Shown one piece after another: positions 15,077-16,111 of a stretch of DNA of 16,111 bases (positions within the stretch are counted from its first letter, which is position 1; every line of letters begins with the position of its first letter). A program made the position numbers and the translations under genes. The DNA is taken from NCBI GenBank assembly GCA_035277145.1, contig DATELA010000115.1, positions 1 through 16,111 of the forward strand. Reading direction: 5' to 3'. The notes under the pieces were generated by a model, which was given only the letters and a program-made list of their open reading frames with translations, was not told the origin of the DNA and made no database searches. The DNA comes from DASRAP01 sp035277145 (lineage in GTDB: Bacteria > Gemmatimonadota > Gemmatimonadetes > Gemmatimonadales > Gemmatimonadaceae).

Positions 15077-16003
15077 GTGAGTTTTCTCGCCGACGCGGCT
15101 GAGGCCGGCCGAACCCTTCGCGACGACGTGCGCGTGGTCATCGCACAGTTCGGTCGCCAGGACATCTTCTTCCACGCCGGATCGGTGGCATACTCGGCAC
15201 TCCTCGCAGGAGTGCCGTTTGTGCTTTTGGTTGCGAGCGCACTTGGCTATTTCGTCGGAGCAACCGGGCAGGCGTCGAACGACGCGATCGTCCGGTTTCT
15301 GCGCGAGCTGTTGCCCGATCGTACGGCCGAAGGCTTTGCGCCGGTCGTTCGCGGGATTCTGATCGACGTCGAGGCCAAGCGCACCGCACTCGGCCTGGTT
15401 GGCGCGCCGCTGTTCGCGTGGTTTTCGACGCGGTTTTTCGGTGCGCTCCGCGCATCGCTCACGTCCGTGTTCGCCATCGATCGTGGCCGCGGATTCTGGC
15501 ACGGCAAAGCGCTCGACATGATGTACGTCGCTGTGGGGACGATTCTCGTAGTGCTCTATCTCGTGGTGATTGCGTATCTCTCGCTCGAAGAGCATTTCGC
15601 GGCTCTCCGGCAGGCGCTGCGACTTGAGCCGGACACCATCGGGCTCATCGAGTTCGTGGTCGTGCGCGTTGCCGCGACGGCGTTCCTGTTCATGATCTTT
15701 GCCCTTCTCTACAAGTTTCTGCCGAACCGCCGCGTGGCATGGCGGAGCGCGGCGTGGGGCGCGCTGTGGGGCGTCGCGCTCTTCGAAATCACTCGCGGCG
15801 TGATCTTCGAGTTCGTCACGCGGCTGCTGAACCCGGCATCGCTGTATTCGGGAACGCTGGCCGGCATCGTCGTGGTGGTGTTTTGGGCCTACTACGCCGC
15901 CGTGGTATTCATCATCGGCGGGGTTGTGGCCCGCGTACACGAGGTCCGGGACGGGCGGGCAAGCGCCACCATGCTCGCAATTGCCGACGAAGGTGGGGCG
16001 TAG
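15077..16003 (+). CDS. YihY/BrkB-family inner membrane protein
   Basis: The 308-residue protein has about six membrane segments near 33-60, 103-124, 148-169, 191-213, 222-245 and 256-284. Family features include the N-terminal FHAGSVAYSALLAGVPFVL (the A-x-S-Y/ALAxxxxPF pattern), PNRRVAWRSAAWGALWGVALFEITR (about 216-240) and SGTLAGIVVVVFWAYYAAVVFIIGG (258-282). The BrkB name came from a Bordetella serum-resistance locus, but family members are mostly uncharacterised and no transporter function is established. GTG 15077 is the only suitable start; the nearby ATG 15072 gives Met-Ala-stop. No clear Shine-Dalgarno is seen. The stop TAG is followed after one base by the heptamer dyad at 16005. Confidence 0.92.
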   Translation: MSFLADAAEAGRTLRDDVRVVIAQFGRQDIFFHAGSVAYSALLAGVPFVLLVASALGYFVGATGQASNDAIVRFLRELLPDRTAEGFAPVVRGILIDVEAKRTALGLVGAPLFAWFSTRFFGALRASLTSVFAIDRGRGFWHGKALDMMYVAVGTILVVLYLVVIAYLSLEEHFAALRQALRLEPDTIGLIEFVVVRVAATAFLFMIFALLYKFLPNRRVAWRSAAWGALWGVALFEITRGVIFEFVTRLLNPASLYSGTLAGIVVVVFWAYYAAVVFIIGGVVARVHEVRDGRASATMLAIADEGGA

Positions 16004-16004
16004 C

Positions 16005-16084
16005 GATTGCTGACTGCTGATTGCTGACTGCAGATTGATGGAGGACTTCCGTCCTCATCAACCAGCAGTCAGCAATCAGCAATC
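16005..16084. repeat. Heptamer-periodic inverted repeat after brkB-type gene
   Basis: The left arm (16005-16046) reads GATTGCT, GACTGCT, GATTGCT, GACTGCA, GATTGAT, then GGAGGAC. A TTCC loop (16047-16050) separates it from the right arm (16051-16084), GTCCTCATCAACCAGCAG continuing as TCAGCAATCAGCAATC. The arms pair over about 34 bp with few mismatches; the left arm has one extra heptamer. It lies between a stop codon and the probable ribosome binding site of the next gene. It lacks a terminal T-tract, so it may be a repeat family or RNA-processing structure and not a simple terminator. Confidence 0.9.
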
Positions 16085-16093
16085 GGAGTTGCC

Positions 16094-16111
16094 ATGTCCA
16101 TCTCGCGAAGA
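16094..16111 (+). CDS. Probable start of next gene (six codons visible)
   Basis: ATG 16094 is preceded by GGAG at 16085-16088 with a 5-nt gap, the spacing of a usable ribosome binding site, and reads MSISRR to the window end. The product cannot be recognised. Confidence 0.45.

Noticed and set aside
15072..15080. ATG GCG TGA mini-frame before the brkB-type gene
   Set aside because: It has two codons and no ribosome binding site; there is no reason to treat it as a leader peptide.
14699..15940. 413-codon minus-strand open frame
   Set aside because: It is the antisense shadow of the YtxH and YihY/BrkB genes, whose membrane segments and motifs are clear.

Overview
The window is high-GC bacterial chromosome, densely coding on both strands, with many gene pairs joined by 4-base ATGA or GTGA overlaps and mostly weak Shine-Dalgarno signals. 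The gene families and the heptamer-periodic purine/pyrimidine arrays in the gaps fit Gemmatimonadota (Gemmatimonas/Gemmatirosa type). That assignment is inference from recollected genome style; no rRNA or other taxonomic marker is present. There is no mobile element, CRISPR array, tRNA or rRNA.

Region 1 (1-8421) looks like a signalling-controlled extracellular polysaccharide module. On the minus strand a stand-alone receiver protein (1574-1933) overlaps the start of a secreted TPR plus glycoside-hydrolase-like protein that runs off the left edge (1-1577). Diverging from it across 105 bp is a three-gene plus-strand unit: an HPt / receiver / degenerate-GGDEF / receiver protein (2039-3961), a membrane-anchored HEAT-repeat protein (3958-5025) and a processive family-2 glycosyltransferase (5022-6467), each overlapping the next by 4 bp. 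A hybrid histidine kinase with CHASE3-like sensor, HAMP, HisKA, HATPase and receiver (6478-8421, minus) converges on the glycosyltransferase 10 bp away. Together these supply a kinase, a histidine phosphotransfer domain, several receivers, a polymer synthase with a possible scaffold partner, and an exported hydrolase. The phosphorelay and the polymer are inferred.

The 311-bp gap 8422-8732, between the kinase start and the divergent transaldolase start, is almost wholly a heptamer array: purine-rich NNNNGAA units on the left, pyrimidine-rich TTCNNNN units on the right, forming one giant imperfect dyad.

Region 2 (8733-13549) is a central-carbon cluster: transaldolase, pyruvate kinase, a PhnP-like metallo-beta-lactamase-fold hydrolase overlapping pyk by 4 bp, and an unusually long, divergent class II aldolase. 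Region 3 (13608-16003) is an envelope group: a coiled-coil lipoprotein, a YtxH-type small membrane protein and a YihY/BrkB-type membrane protein. Two further heptamer-built dyads lie after the lipoprotein gene (14547-14619) and right after the brkB-type stop codon (16005-16084). A new gene probably starts at 16094 and leaves the window.

The observations most worth a second look are the three heptamer-periodic dyads, which share one architecture but use different heptamers, and the receiver/HPt/HEAT/GT2/hydrolase module, whose hydrolase gene is easy to miss because it has no stop codon inside the window.
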